From Linnemannia schmuckeri (lineage: Eukaryota > Mortierellomycota > Mortierellomycetes > Mortierellales > Mortierellaceae): a DNA stretch of 64,000 nucleotides. How positions within the stretch are numbered: position 1 is the first letter of the stretch; each line of letters begins with the position of its first letter. Under the pieces are notes generated by a model. The model made no database searches and had not been told where the DNA came from. It saw only the letters and a list, made by a program, of their open reading frames with translations. This document shows positions 36,192 through 47,604 of the stretch, one piece after another. The stretch lies in the NCBI GenBank assembly GCA_029449235.1, contig JANATG010000019.1:682001-746000 (forward strand). The letters run 5' to 3'. Made by a program: the position numbers and the translations under genes.

Positions 36192-39100
36192 TTACTCCTC
36201 ATCGTCATGGCTGGTCCGCTTGGCAAGAATATCGTTACGTTCCTTGCACTTGATGACCTCAGCTCTCCAGTTCGTCTTGAAGATCACAAACAACTCTCCC
36301 AATCCAACCATCCAGAGCGCCACACATAGTGCTGACCACAAGCCCTTGAGACCCCATTGCAACTTGAACGCCAAGAGGTATCCGACAGGGAAGGCGACCA
36401 AGTAGTACGCAATCAAGTTCAAGTAGGCGCCCAGATGCTGCAATCCGACACCGCGAAGAACTCCACCGCCAACACCAGCAAGACCGTCACTGATCTGGAA
36501 TAGCGCAACCAGGGGCAGGACCATGGCGACGGTGCTGACAACATCGGCATCGTCGCTGAAGAGACGACCCCAACGGTCCTTGAAGACAATCAGCATGGCC
36601 GAGTTGACCATTCCAAAGATAATCGACAATGCAATCGAGACACGGGCTGCGACCTTGGCAGAACGAGCATCGCCCAATCCAATCAAGTTTCCAACACGGT
36701 TCGAGGCAGCGATCGAGATACCAAAGGGGACCGTGTACAACAATCCAGACGTCTGGACAACAACCGACTGAGCAGCCAGGGCAACCGTTCCGAGGTACGA
36801 GGCGGCCAACGAGACGACCTCAAAAGCCCACCACTCTGTGCAGACCATCATCACACCAGGAAGCGCCAGCTTCAAGAATGCGGGCCAACCAGTCAAGCAG
36901 TCCCGGCTCCAGCCACCCCAGCCCTGGTATCCATCGACAAAGCGAATGTAGAGCAACAAGAGGATCAGCATGTTCCAGTACGAGATTGACGTAGCAAGTG
37001 GTGCTCCGATGTATCCCATGCCGATGTACTTGTTCCAGACGAGGGTGTAGTTGAGGACAACGTTGATGGGTGAGGCAATGAGGAGGACATAAGTACTGGC
37101 ATGCATGTTTCCCTGAGCCTGCAGGTATTTCTTGACACACTCAAAGATCAAAAAGGCTGGTGCACCGGGCAAGAGACCGTGTAAGAAGAGCGCCGCGTGC
37201 TGAGCAAGAGCTTCCTCCTGGCCCAAGAGCATAAAGATGTACTCGGATGAGAGCCAGACACCGGCAATGGGGACAAAGAGAACCATCAGCACGAGAATGG
37301 CACGCTGGAGATGGAGTCCGAGAGTGTGGGGGTGGTGGCTGGTGTAGGACTGGGAGCAGAGGGTATCCAGAGCCGTGGCTGTACCGAGTGAGACAGACCA
37401 GCATGTCACAGCGGCGAACATCGAGGCCAAGGAGGAGGCAGCCAATTCTATTTTGTGTGACAAATAACAGTGTGGGAAAGTGGGCATAGGAAAGGTTAGT
37501 AAGTCAGCAGTGAGGCCAAATTCGATCGATTCAGTCCTATCCATGGGAAGGGTGTCTAGACATAACTAGACCATTGGATCCGCCGCTGTTGTTCCCCTTT
37601 CAAGAAATGCTTATCGCCGCTATTTTTCTTTTTCGAGATGATGCGATTTGTCGTGCTGTTATTGCCTAATGCTGTTTTTGCGAGTAGCACAGTACTGCCT
37701 TGATTTTTCCCTTTGCATACCATCCTGCATTGTCCCGGAACAAAATGTTGTTGGCCGTTGCATGTGAGCATGAGCGACTACTATTTCCCTTTCCCTTTCT
37801 CCCTAGTGCGCTTTTTTCCTGACTCCTCTATTTTTTTGCGACATGGCCCATGCACATACTCTTTTCTTTTTTTATTTTGTTTCTCCGTTCAGACCATCGA
37901 CCTGGGTCCTTTTCCAACCTCGTTCACGTATGTAGCATGATTGGTACGATCGTAATCAAAATCAACGCTGGCTTCATTATTTTTTACTGCCCAGTCTGTT
38001 TTCTCTCTCCTCTCCTCACATTCTTCCTTCCATCCTCACTTTCTGCGCGTGAAAAATATCCCGATTGCCACAGCTGAGTCTTTTCTAACAAGAGAATAAT
38101 TGAACGAAAGACAAATAGATCTTTCCTCCTCCCCCTCAACTCAATCTCTTCTTGTTCTCTTTTGCTTCTTTTTATCCCTTCGTCTCCCCGCCTTTCATAT
38201 GTCATGATTATTAACAAAACAGCGCTCGTTCCCCGTTGTCCATGAATGTGGTTGCTGTATTTTGTTGGCGTCTCCTGTTGTTTGGGCTTCTTGAGATCCC
38301 TGCCGATGACAGCGGTGGTAGTTTTGCGACGATAGGATAGTTTGTGGTAGTTTGCCGGATAATATTAGCAGAAAAGGGTTTGGTCTGTGTTGGTGAGTTG
38401 TCTGTTGTTCGATGACGAATATGACGAATACGCCTCGTTACTCCCCAACGTGCATAAATCCCTCCACCACTACTGTTCTTCCTGAATGCAACGCAACCCT
38501 GTTCAACAAGAAAAAAATAAAGAGCGCAAAAAAAAGTGGATCTCTGGTTTCTTTTTTCTTGTGCCACCCTTTCCCTTCCCTTTTCTCCACGTACTCCTCC
38601 TTCCTCCCTTCCTTTCCTTTTTGTCCTGGGTTGAACCCCCTTCTTCTTCTACTCATCCCTCTTCCTCCTTTTCTTCCTCGCATATATTTTCCCTCTCCGC
38701 CTTATCACATCGATAAGAGCCAGGCCACACGCAAAAAAAAAAAAAAAAAAAAAAAAAATGAAGAAAAATAAAAGCGCAAAGGAAGAAAAGCAGAAAGAAT
38801 AAGCAAGAAAAAAAACTGCCTGGATCGTACGCTTTTTGGTCAACATACACCACGATAAAATAAGGGATGAGTCTCTTGCATGATACGCATTGGGGAAAGA
38901 AGGGAAAAAGGTTTGATGTTTGTGTGTGCAAGGTACTGTACAGCAGTAAAAATACTAAAGTCCTGTGTCTTTTCTGTGAGTAAGAAAAGTATGAATGGGA
39001 AGAAGCAGAAGCGGAGTTTTTTTTTCGTTTTTTGCCTCTCAATGCAGCAGCATTGAGAGCGAAAAAGGGAGTTAAGAAAGGAAAACAAGAGAAACCAAGG

Positions 39101-39640
39101 CAACTTACCAATTGATCCAAGATGACCAAGAGAGACCAAGCTGGCGAGCTGGAGCGAGTTTTGGAGGACGTAAGTGAGAACGACTGGGGCCGAATACCGC
39201 AGCAAGATCTTGAACTCTCGCGCGGTAAGGTCGCGGATCGACATGTATTGGCCCGAACTGCTGCTGTTTCCTTGCTCGAGCAGAGTGTCGGTCGAGGAGA
39301 CCGAGGTGCCGTGGCTGTGGTGGTTGTTATTAGGGTGATAGTCGTCTTCGTCGTCATTGTTATTGTGGATAGAGGTATAAGAACCAGGATGATTCTGGAT
39401 AGGTGCCTTGGTGATCAGAGGAGACCGTTCGGAGATAGTAGACAGTCCTGGACCACTGGCCGTAGCCAAGTAATTGTTATTGTAGTTGGTATGGTTGTTG
39501 ATGTAAGCCGGTGATGGAGAGGTTGCCCTTGATGGTACTGCTGAGCCAGTGGCCGAAGTATTGTTGTTGCCGTTTGGTGGGCTTGGAGGGAAGGCATGGT
39601 CATAGGCCTGCTCGAAGGAATGCTTGGGGAAGGAAGACAT
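36192..39640 (-). CDS. MATE-family multidrug/toxin extrusion transporter
   Basis: Two exons, 39640-39109 and 37447-36192, give 595 aa. After a ~145-residue Asn/Ser-rich cytoplasmic N-terminus, the first membrane helix (PVVLTYVLQNSLQLASLVSLGHLG) is in exon 1. Exon 2 continues exactly with ELAASSLASMFAAVTCWSVSLGTATALDTLC, a block typical of fungal and plant MATE proteins. Ten or so further helices follow, including the second-half repeat QSVVVQTSGLLYTVPFGISIAASNRVGNLIG. The junction joins GHLGSI to ELAAS with matching phase, so no exon is missing. MATE proteins export organic cations and xenobiotics in exchange for protons or sodium. The intron between the exons is 1661 bp, many times the window's usual length. 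Confidence 0.93.
37448..39108 (-). other. Unusually long (1661 bp) intron of the MATE gene
   Basis: The donor is GTAAGT and the acceptor AATAG. Most other introns in the window are 60-420 bp. The intron includes a 26-A run at 38733-38758 (plus strand) and pyrimidine-rich blocks, but no open frame with recognisable content. Confidence 0.8.
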
Positions 39641-41253
39641 GATCAGGTTCGGATCAGTTCGACTGGAGTACAATAAAAAAGTGGGCGAATCAGTCGAATC
39701 AGTCAATTGCGTAGAGCAAAAGGGTGAGAGGGAGGAGGGCAAGAGTAATGAGCCTCTTTTTGAGTGGCAAGGGTGGTGGTGGTGGAGGTGTGGAATGGAG
39801 AGTGCTGTAGCAATAGTAGATAGGAAGGCCGGGAGTGCAAAAGTGTGAAAGGTTAGGAAAAAAAAGAGAGAAAAAAAGGAAAAAGAGAAAAGAAGAAAAA
39901 AAAAGTTGAAGAGAACAAAAAACGACGTTTTTATACTGGTGAGGACATAAGGATTTGTGCGCACTGAGCTGGGATCGGATTTTTTGCTCTTTTTTGACTT
40001 CGGCCACAATTATCAGAATGAGGCTGGTCGTTGAATAAGATGTGTCTTTGTTTGTCAGGCTGAGTCCTACCCAGAGAGGGTGAACAAAAAAAAAAAAGGT
40101 CACCGCTGGCTTTGAATTTTTCAAATCCAAAATTACATACTCAAAGTCATGGGAGAGTAGTGAGGAAGGGAAAAATGGGGGAACAGACGCTAACACAGAC
40201 TTAGCATATTACGATCATAGGTCAATTGGATGCCAGTGTTACTGTTCGATCGCACTACAAAGAAAAAATAACAAAAAAAAACAAACAATCGATGTCATAG
40301 CCATCCATGCTCATCCATCAAAATCGATCCCATCTTTGTTTTCTTCTTTCATCAACCTGTCTCTCAACCTCCCCTTCTTTTAAGAAAAAAAAAAAAAAAA
40401 AAAAAAAACAAATCGGCCGTTTTTTGTTTTTCAGTTGTTGCTTTTTTGTTCCTTTTTTGACACTCAGTCATTATTGCTTATCCATTGCATATTTTTCTTC
40501 TCCTTTCCCTTCTTCACTGAATCTCGTCAGCTCACCTTCTCTTCTTCTCAATCCTGTTTCCTTCCTTAGTCTCCACTGCTCATGAACGGACAGCTGGTCA
40601 TGTAACCTCTCTCTCTTTCTCGCTCTCTCTGTGCTCTATTTTTCAATCGAGATCGAGTCATCCATCTCACCCAAAAGGAGAATAGATAGAAAAAAGAGCT
40701 TATCGTGAATCACTGGCAGACCGTTCGTTACGCACCTTGATAATTAGACACTCTCCTCAGGAATCCAGGATGATCTCCAGTCCTCTCTCTCTCTCTTATT
40801 TCTGACCAACCAGAAACCGCCGACTGATCGGAGAACAACGGAGTCTGCTTGGTCTGTGCCCATTCCCTTTCTTCCCTGTTCCTCCCGTCGTCACCTTTTT
40901 CATCTCTTTTCTGAATGCCATTGCCACCTGCTCGTCCTTTACGTCTTTGTTTGCTGAATCGAAAGACAAAGAGGAACGAATATCTGGGTTCCGGGACAAC
41001 GAGCGACGACATTATCGAATCGTCCCTCTTTGTTTTAGTTGGTTGGAACGGTGGATTCGTAATGAAAGTGAGGAGATTTTATTATTATGCGGGAGAGAGG
41101 GTTAGCAAGTAGTAATAGTAAGAGGAAAAGTAGCAAACTGAACATGAAAAGAGTGAAATGTGTGGAGTGAATGAAGATGAGAAAGCAAATTGTACAGGTA
41201 GAGAAAGATTAAGAAAAGGGTAAAATAAGGGGGGGGGGGGGGGGAAAGAAAAA
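39641..41253. other. Intergenic region with A24 and G16 tracts
   Basis: This is the promoter side of the MATE gene and the 3' flank of the HMG-box gene. A 24-A run lies at 40385-40408 and a 16-G run at 41229-41244. No gene is supported. Confidence 0.55.
41229..41244 (+). repeat. G16 homopolymer tract
   Basis: Sixteen consecutive G on the plus strand, starting 10 nt past the stop codon of the minus-strand HMG-box gene. Its transcript would carry a C16 run in the 3' UTR. Confidence 0.95.
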
Positions 41254-43988
41254 TTAGGCGCTGACGACGAGGCTGTGCGAAGCGCCAGGGTGGGCTCGAT
41301 GGGCATCAACCATATCCACATCATCGCCATATCCACCATTAACATGCGCATGATCTGCTCCATTACTGCTAACATGATGGCCATTAGTCCCGCCTTCATG
41401 ATCCTCTTCCATCTCGTCATGCGAGTCACCTTCCTCCTCTTCATCCTCTTCCTCTTCCTGTTCATGCTCCTGCTCGTTATCATGTTCGAGCTCATCTTCA
41501 TCTTCATCGTCCTCATCATCCTCGTGGTCCTCCTCGGAGCCATCCATGCGAATATCGTCCTCCTCATCGGGCGAAGTCAAGTCGTCGCCCTCCATGTCTT
41601 CGTTCACCATCGTCTGAATGCCCATCTTGCTCTTAGCCGGGTGGCCGTTCGTTCCTGACACTGCTTTAGTCGCTGCAGATGCTAAAGGCGCCATAGCCTT
41701 GGCCGCCTTAGGTGGTCGTCCTGGCTTACCAGGCTTCTTCTTGGCCGGTGCACCATCATCTGATCCGTTCTACGGAGTTAAAAAATTAATGGTGGCAATT
41801 TAGACTCATGTCCTCACTTTGTAAGGTATGTCAATTTCCAAATGACAAGACACTGTGTTGTCAACTTACTTGCGCAAGTTTGTGCTCGTGCTGGTATTGC
41901 GACATCTCATCCAAGTATCGCTGTCTATCCTGAATAGCCAACTCAGAGTAAATCTAATAGGCGATATGGTACAAAAGGAGATGTCAGTGGATATGATTCC
42001 ACAATTCCAAAGCTTTTAGAGAGTAGAGGTGTACAAGCCCAACATGCGCTGAATCCACATTGTTGTCCACGCTTGTTGCGTTGTGTCCCGCAAGCAAGGA
42101 ATCTATAATGTCCAACGTGGTCCAGAAAATATTGAGTCCATATTCAGCCGTTCGAGCTTTGCCCATGGCGATGTCGATATACAAAAGAAAGTCTCTGATT
42201 TGGCGTTACACAATTCAATTAAAGCAAACGAATTGTAATAGTAAAGCCAAGACTCCGGTGTGAGTGTAGAATACCTTTTTCTCGGTTGAGGGCATTGACT
42301 TCCATTGCTGTCCCAGGAATTTGGTGAGCTCGCTTTGGTTTCCTTCCTTTTTCTCCTCCCTTGCCTGCTGCCGATGCTGCTGTGAAAAGATGAAGAAGGC
42401 ATTGGAGGGGCGCTTGGGGGCAAGGGGGTCCTTACGTCTTTTTTTGACCGCTTTCTTTCCTGAGGGCGAGAGAGGGGCAGACTGGGGTGGGTCCAGATTA
42501 CCTCCAAGGGAGGACGATGCGCTGTGGTGGACCGACCCAGTGACAGACGATCCACGCGAGGGCGGTGTTTTGGATCGAGCGGCATTCCTGGAAGTAGTGT
42601 GAGACGAGGAGGGTGGAGCGAGGGAGTGGGATGATGTCTGACGGCTGTGGTGGTGCGAGTTTGAGGAGGAGTAAGGATGACGGTGGTGCTTGTGGCGGCT
42701 GAGGTGACGGTGAGGACGAGAACCCCCACCGTTTCTGTCGTTGTCGGTGTCCGAGTCGGAGGTGGAAGAGGATGAAGGAGAGGGGTGACCAGTCTGATCA
42801 GCTTGATCCAGGCGGTCGAACAAAAAGCTGTGTCGGATATGTGAGCGTGTGCGGGGGATGAAAGATAACAAAGAATAGAGAAAAAAATATGTTTAAGGGT
42901 CAGCCTTGGGAAGACAGATAGATGCAAAGTTCATATATAGCATATATATAAAGTGAGCTAGTAAGGATGAATGAGTATTCCCTTTGACCGGGGGGTTCAA
43001 ATGAGAGAAAGAGAGTAGAGCAAGGCAACACGTTGTTTCACTGTTCCTTATCCATTGCCGTCGCTTTTCACTTCTTTCAATTGTTTACAATAATTACCTT
43101 CGCTCGACTCGCAGGCGGTGAATGTTCTTTCGGGCACGGCTCAATTTAATGTTGAGCACATCATTGTCCTACCAAAACATCATTGAATGAATGATATGAA
43201 TAAATGAATGAAAATACAAAATAGTCAGATGGCTTGTTGTTTGCTTCAAACTTGCACATGCAGGGGATTTACATATATAACCACGCTGCAATGTGAATGA
43301 TGGGGACATAGAAAACAGATGGCCTGACCTCCCCCCTCCCTCATTGTTCCCATCCCAGCTCAAAAAGAGTGAAAACGAGGCGAGAATGAGCGCATAAACT
43401 GAAAATCGACAACAGCAGCAATAAAATAACGTTTCCTTTTTTTTTCCTTGTGCTTTTGTCTACCGTGTTTCCCCTTTCATTCCGCTCTCCTTTTCCTTTC
43501 TGTTGTGTATCCTTTTTTCATTGACGACATGATAGACGAAAAAGAAAAGGAAGAGAAAGGGCAGCAGTAAACAACAGAAAAAGAGAACACGCAATGTCGA
43601 TTCCTTGTCCTTTTTTTCGCCTGACCTGCACCCCTTGCCATTCGAACAATCCAAAAGAAACAACTCTCTCTCTCCTGCACCAAGCAAGACCAAAGCGCCA
43701 GCCTTACCCACATCCGCATCCATATCCACACAGTACATTACGCACATTATGTGTGATGCCTCTCTGGTTCATGCATACTTTGTACAGGTATTACAAAAAC
43801 AACAAGGTAGCAACTCTCTTTTTTCATATCTCGTTCATTGTCCGTTTTTAAGTCCTTGTAATGTGTCATGTCGTTCATCTCACCACCACCACCTCTACCA
43901 CGTTCCTTCCTTGCGTCTTTTCTGTACTTCTCTTCCCTTTGGAATCTGATTGCTCCCCGTTTTTGTTCACATTGAACCAGATTTTATG

Positions 43989-44024
<36 letters not shown>

Positions 44025-44869
44025 TTCTTTCCTTTCTTTTCCTTTTTGAACAATTGCCTCTCCGCACTCTGACGAGTCGTTTGAGCAGATCAGTTGTTGG
44101 TAACAAAAAAAAAAAAAGAAAGAAAAACGACAAAGGAGTACTAGGACTTACATCTTCAATGTCTCTTATCCTCTTCTTCAAGTCCTTGTACTTTCGCTTG
44201 TATTTGATGTCTAATAAGAAAAATAGCCGTTCAAAGTGAACATAAAATCAAAGGGTTAATAATCAAACGACGCGTCTCTCAGATAGAAAGGGCAAAAAGT
44301 ACGAGTGCGAAATATAAGAGATGTCAGCCATCTCAGTTTGACGTCAACTGCATGAATCCATAAAATCGAGTGAGATTCGCTTACCATCGGCAGTGGCGGC
44401 CTGAGTGTTGGCTTTGTTGGAAGTGGTGTCGGCTGCATTGGGCCCATTTCCTGCGGTCGAATTGTTATTGTTTGAGGCAGTGGTTGCAGAGGGGGCGGCA
44501 GAGTTCTTGCCCTATGTCAATTGAAAGCAATGTAAAGGAATTATGAATTCAAAAGGATAGGCAAATAGTTAGTCAACACATATCCTCATGATGATACGCA
44601 ATCACGAAAACGGAAGCAAGCTCTGATATTGTGGTAGGATGGGCAATATAATATCGTGTTTCCTGGTTGTTGCGAAAAAAGGAGTTTATGTGTATGCATA
44701 TGCTGACGAAAGGAATGAATTGAATGCAGGGTCAGGATGGAGTGCGTGCAGCGAGAGCAAATGAACAAGAAGGGCGACAGGGAGCTGCTGTTTGTTAAAG
44801 GAAAAGAGAAAAGAAGAGAGGGGGAGGGTTGCAGGACTGTACCTTGGGCGAGTTAGTGGCCGTTGACAT
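41254..44869 (-). CDS. HMG-box protein, Nhp10-like INO80 complex subunit
   Basis: Seven exons: 44869-44843, 44511-44385, 44210-44152, 43168-43098, 42827-42275, 41953-41870 and 41769-41254, giving 478 aa. After an Asn/Ala/Thr-rich N-terminus, residues ~53-105 form a basic coiled coil (YKRKYKDLKKRIRDIED, then DNDVLNIKLSRARKNIHRLR) shared with fungal Nhp10. A His/Ser-rich linker precedes one HMG box at about 228-305 (DPLAPKRPSNAFFIFSQQHR to QRYLDEMSQYQ), which is split by an intron. A KPGRPPK AT-hook-like core and a long Asp/Glu tail follow. Nhp10 is part of the INO80 chromatin remodeler and helps it sense linker DNA. Exon 1 is only 27 nt (nine codons), and exons 3 and 4 are 59 and 71 nt. All joins keep phase. 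A different HMG-box protein is possible, but the coiled-coil motif favours Nhp10. Confidence 0.85.
43990..44023 (+). repeat. T34 homopolymer tract in an intron of the HMG-box gene
   Basis: Uninterrupted run of 34 T within the 983-bp intron 3 (43169-44151). Confidence 0.95.
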
Positions 44870-44899
44870 GGCGAGCTGAATGAATTGACCCTTTTACTC

Positions 44900-45720
44900 C
44901 TAAAAGGGTAGGTGCAGGTGGTTGGTGTAGTAGTGTGTAATTGAGGTGTGGCGCTGCGTGTGGGATGAGTGTGGATAGCGAAGTGAGAAGGAAAGAATAG
45001 TAGCAATAGGAGTTGAGGTTGAAGTGAATGTAGGTGAAGTAAGGTCTGGTGAATATAATGCAGGGAAGGGAAGGGAATGAAAAGAGAGTGAAATGGGGAA
45101 CAATAATAAAAATAACGGTCAACGACAAGGGCCAGGGGCGGAAAGAGGAAAAGAGAGCAAAGGAAGGAAAGGGAAAAGAAGGAAAGGAACGAAGGAAGGA
45201 AGGAAGAGAAGGGAAAGGAAGAAAGGGAAGGAAAGGAAGATTGTTTCCACGAAGTAGGCGGGGGGGGGGAAGAAGGGGAAGGGAAGGGGAAGGGAAGGGA
45301 AAGTGAAGTGAGCGAGGGAGCGAGTGGAAGGTGAAGGAAGTGGTTGGGGGTGAGGATGAGGAGGTGGAGGTGGGAATGGAGATTTGAAGGGAAAGTAAGA
45401 AAAAGGAAAGAAAAGGAGTAGAAAGTGAACAAAAGGGAAAGATAAAGAGAAAGGGAAGAGATGAAAAAGGAAAAGGAGGAGGAGGAGGAAGAGGAGCGGA
45501 TGACGGGTCAGGAAGAATAGCAACAGAAAGAGAAGGATTAGGAAAGAGAGTAAGAGAAGAAGAGAGAAGAGAGAAGAAGAGAGAAGAAGAGAGAAGGGAT
45601 AGGAAGAACAAGGGAAAGAGGATAGGGAAATCAAAAATCAATAACAACAACAAAGAGACAAGAAGAAACAACAAAAGGGAATCAAATCAAACAACGAAAA
45701 GGACGAAGGGAAGGGAAGGA
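44900..45720 (+). repeat. Extended polypurine (G/A) tract upstream of the HMG-box gene
   Basis: About 0.8 kb of almost pure G and A on the plus strand. It includes GGAAGG and GGGAAGGG reiterations near 45150-45310 and AGAGAAGA reiterations near 45550-45600. It lies immediately upstream of the minus-strand HMG-box start, so the coding strand is a pyrimidine-rich leader or promoter. Long frames here (poly-Leu/Ser/Phe/Pro) are composition artefacts. Confidence 0.85.
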
Positions 45721-46346
45721 CCAAAAGAAAAAAGAAATTTCAATTTCCATTTTCATCGTCATCATCAAACAACAGCATCATCATCATCATCGATGTATTC
45801 GTATTCAAATCCGAATTCAATTGATTTTTCTATTTTCTATTTTTTTTTATTTCCTCAGCTTGCTTTTGATGGGTGATGAAGGAGTAGTTAGGGCTGGGTC
45901 ATTGATAAAAATTATTTACACAGAAGGCGTGGATGTGTGGATGGGGGTTGTTCAACAAAAGCACACAGGCAAAAGAAAAAAAGCAAAGATAGGAAACAAC
46001 AAAGGGACGGGTGGAATCAAACAAAGGAAGCAACAAAGGAAGAAAGGAAGGGAAGGCGACACAAAACAACAAAAGGGGTTTAACACACCCGTTGCCTGAC
46101 TGTTGGGTTGTGCAGTCAGTCACTCAGTCACTTGAAATCGAAATCGCATCGCATTTCACATCGCGCATCGCATGCCAAGTTCTACCAGCGTTGTCCTTCT
46201 TTGCTGTATTCTATTTTTTTCTCCTTTGTTTGTTTCCCTTTTGTTGCCTTGAGAGAATTGAAGAAACACCACAACCACAACAACAATAATTATCAGTACC
46301 AATGGCATTCGGATTCTGCCTTGCAGTCGTCTCTGTTGTTTGTTGT

Positions 46347-46381
<35 letters not shown>

Positions 46382-46959
46382 AATGCTGCTGAACGGACTA
46401 AAGTGAAATAACAAGGCAAGCGCAAGCATTGGGGAAAAAAAAAGAACAAGAAAGGCTCACTTTCTTCCTCTCTTTTTCCATCATTTCTATTATAGCTTCC
46501 TTTCCGTTCATGATTGCACATGTGCCCTTGCTCCTTCGCTCTTGTCCTTCGCTCGTCCATTCATTTTTCCTGCTATCAAGTGAAAGTGGGTGTGAGATGT
46601 ATCCATGTGCATCAACCACAACCCATTTATTGTCTTTTGTTGATTGTCATCGTTTTCTATACACTTTGCCTCCTGCCCCAAGAAAATCGAATAATAACAA
46701 CAAAAGGAAGGAGGGTATAGGGATGATCCGTTGACATGGCAACACATGGACCTACAAAAGTGCTCATGCTCCGCTTTCATGATTACCTCCCCTCCTTCCC
46801 TTTTCTACCCCTCCTCCTTTGATTGCGTTCGTTTCCCGAGGAGGAGGAAAATAAACCGTAAACAAACCTTTTTCTCCTTTTCGCAAGAACGTATTTCTCC
46901 GCCCATCATCATCCTCCCAATCCATCTCTCAAAGGACATCCTATCCAATCCTTTGTTCT

Positions 46960-46999
<40 letters not shown>

Positions 47000-47491
47000 G
47001 TTTTCTGTCTTGGTAGGTACATTCATCCATCTTCTTTACAAACAACTCGCGGCAGTACCCTCAAGGTGACTTTCGTCCCCTCGTCTCTTCGTCCATTTGT
47101 CCCACTATCGGGGACAGGTCAACGGGTTAAAAAATTTCAATTTTCTTTTGTTGCTTTGTTTGGCTCCGCCCAAAGGAAAATATTGGATAGAAGGGAAACA
47201 CAACGAAGGAGAGGCGAACAGCAAACAAAAGGGAAAGAATGACACCTAAAAATAAATGAAGTTTGATCTCATTTTTCGTCTGTATTTTTTTTTCTTTGTT
47301 CTCTTTCACAAACAAACAGAGGGACGGAGAACAAAGGGTGCAAGGGACAAAGGCTGAAAGGGAGAAAGAGAGAGAGGAAGGAGTACAAGAGAGTTCTATG
47401 AAGCTATTTGTACATGGGGTGGGAGGCGGCCTAACAGAGCCTTTTTACGTTCAATTGAAAGAACATGGGAATTGTTCGTTTATCTTGCTGT

Positions 47492-47529
<38 letters not shown>

Positions 47530-47604
47530 GATCAGGTACGAGAAAAGCTCCCTTTCTTTTTCTCCTATTGCATCATCATCATCCCTTTCTATTTTCTTCA
47601 TATT
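45721..47604. other. Intergenic region with homopolymers and a TTG microsatellite
   Basis: The region contains ATC-rich sequence (45750-45800), a (TTG)n microsatellite at about 46334-46383, a T34 run at 46963-46996 and a T32 run at 47494-47525. Frames of 70-130 codons follow composition only. No gene is called. Confidence 0.55.
46334..46383 (+). repeat. TTG trinucleotide microsatellite
   Basis: Two TTTG-containing units followed by about a dozen perfect TTG repeats, outside any called exon. Confidence 0.9.

Noticed and set aside
38840..39357. Continuation of the MATE first exon frame beyond 39109 into the intron
   Set aside because: The MATE homology stops exactly at the GTAAGT donor and resumes at 37447 in matching phase; the continued frame is poly-Phe/Leu intron sequence.
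44853..45674. Frame of 273 codons on the minus strand, Leu/Ser/Phe/Pro-rich and apparently multi-membrane
   Set aside because: It is a translation of the polypyrimidine strand; all three frames are open for the same reason and none has family features.
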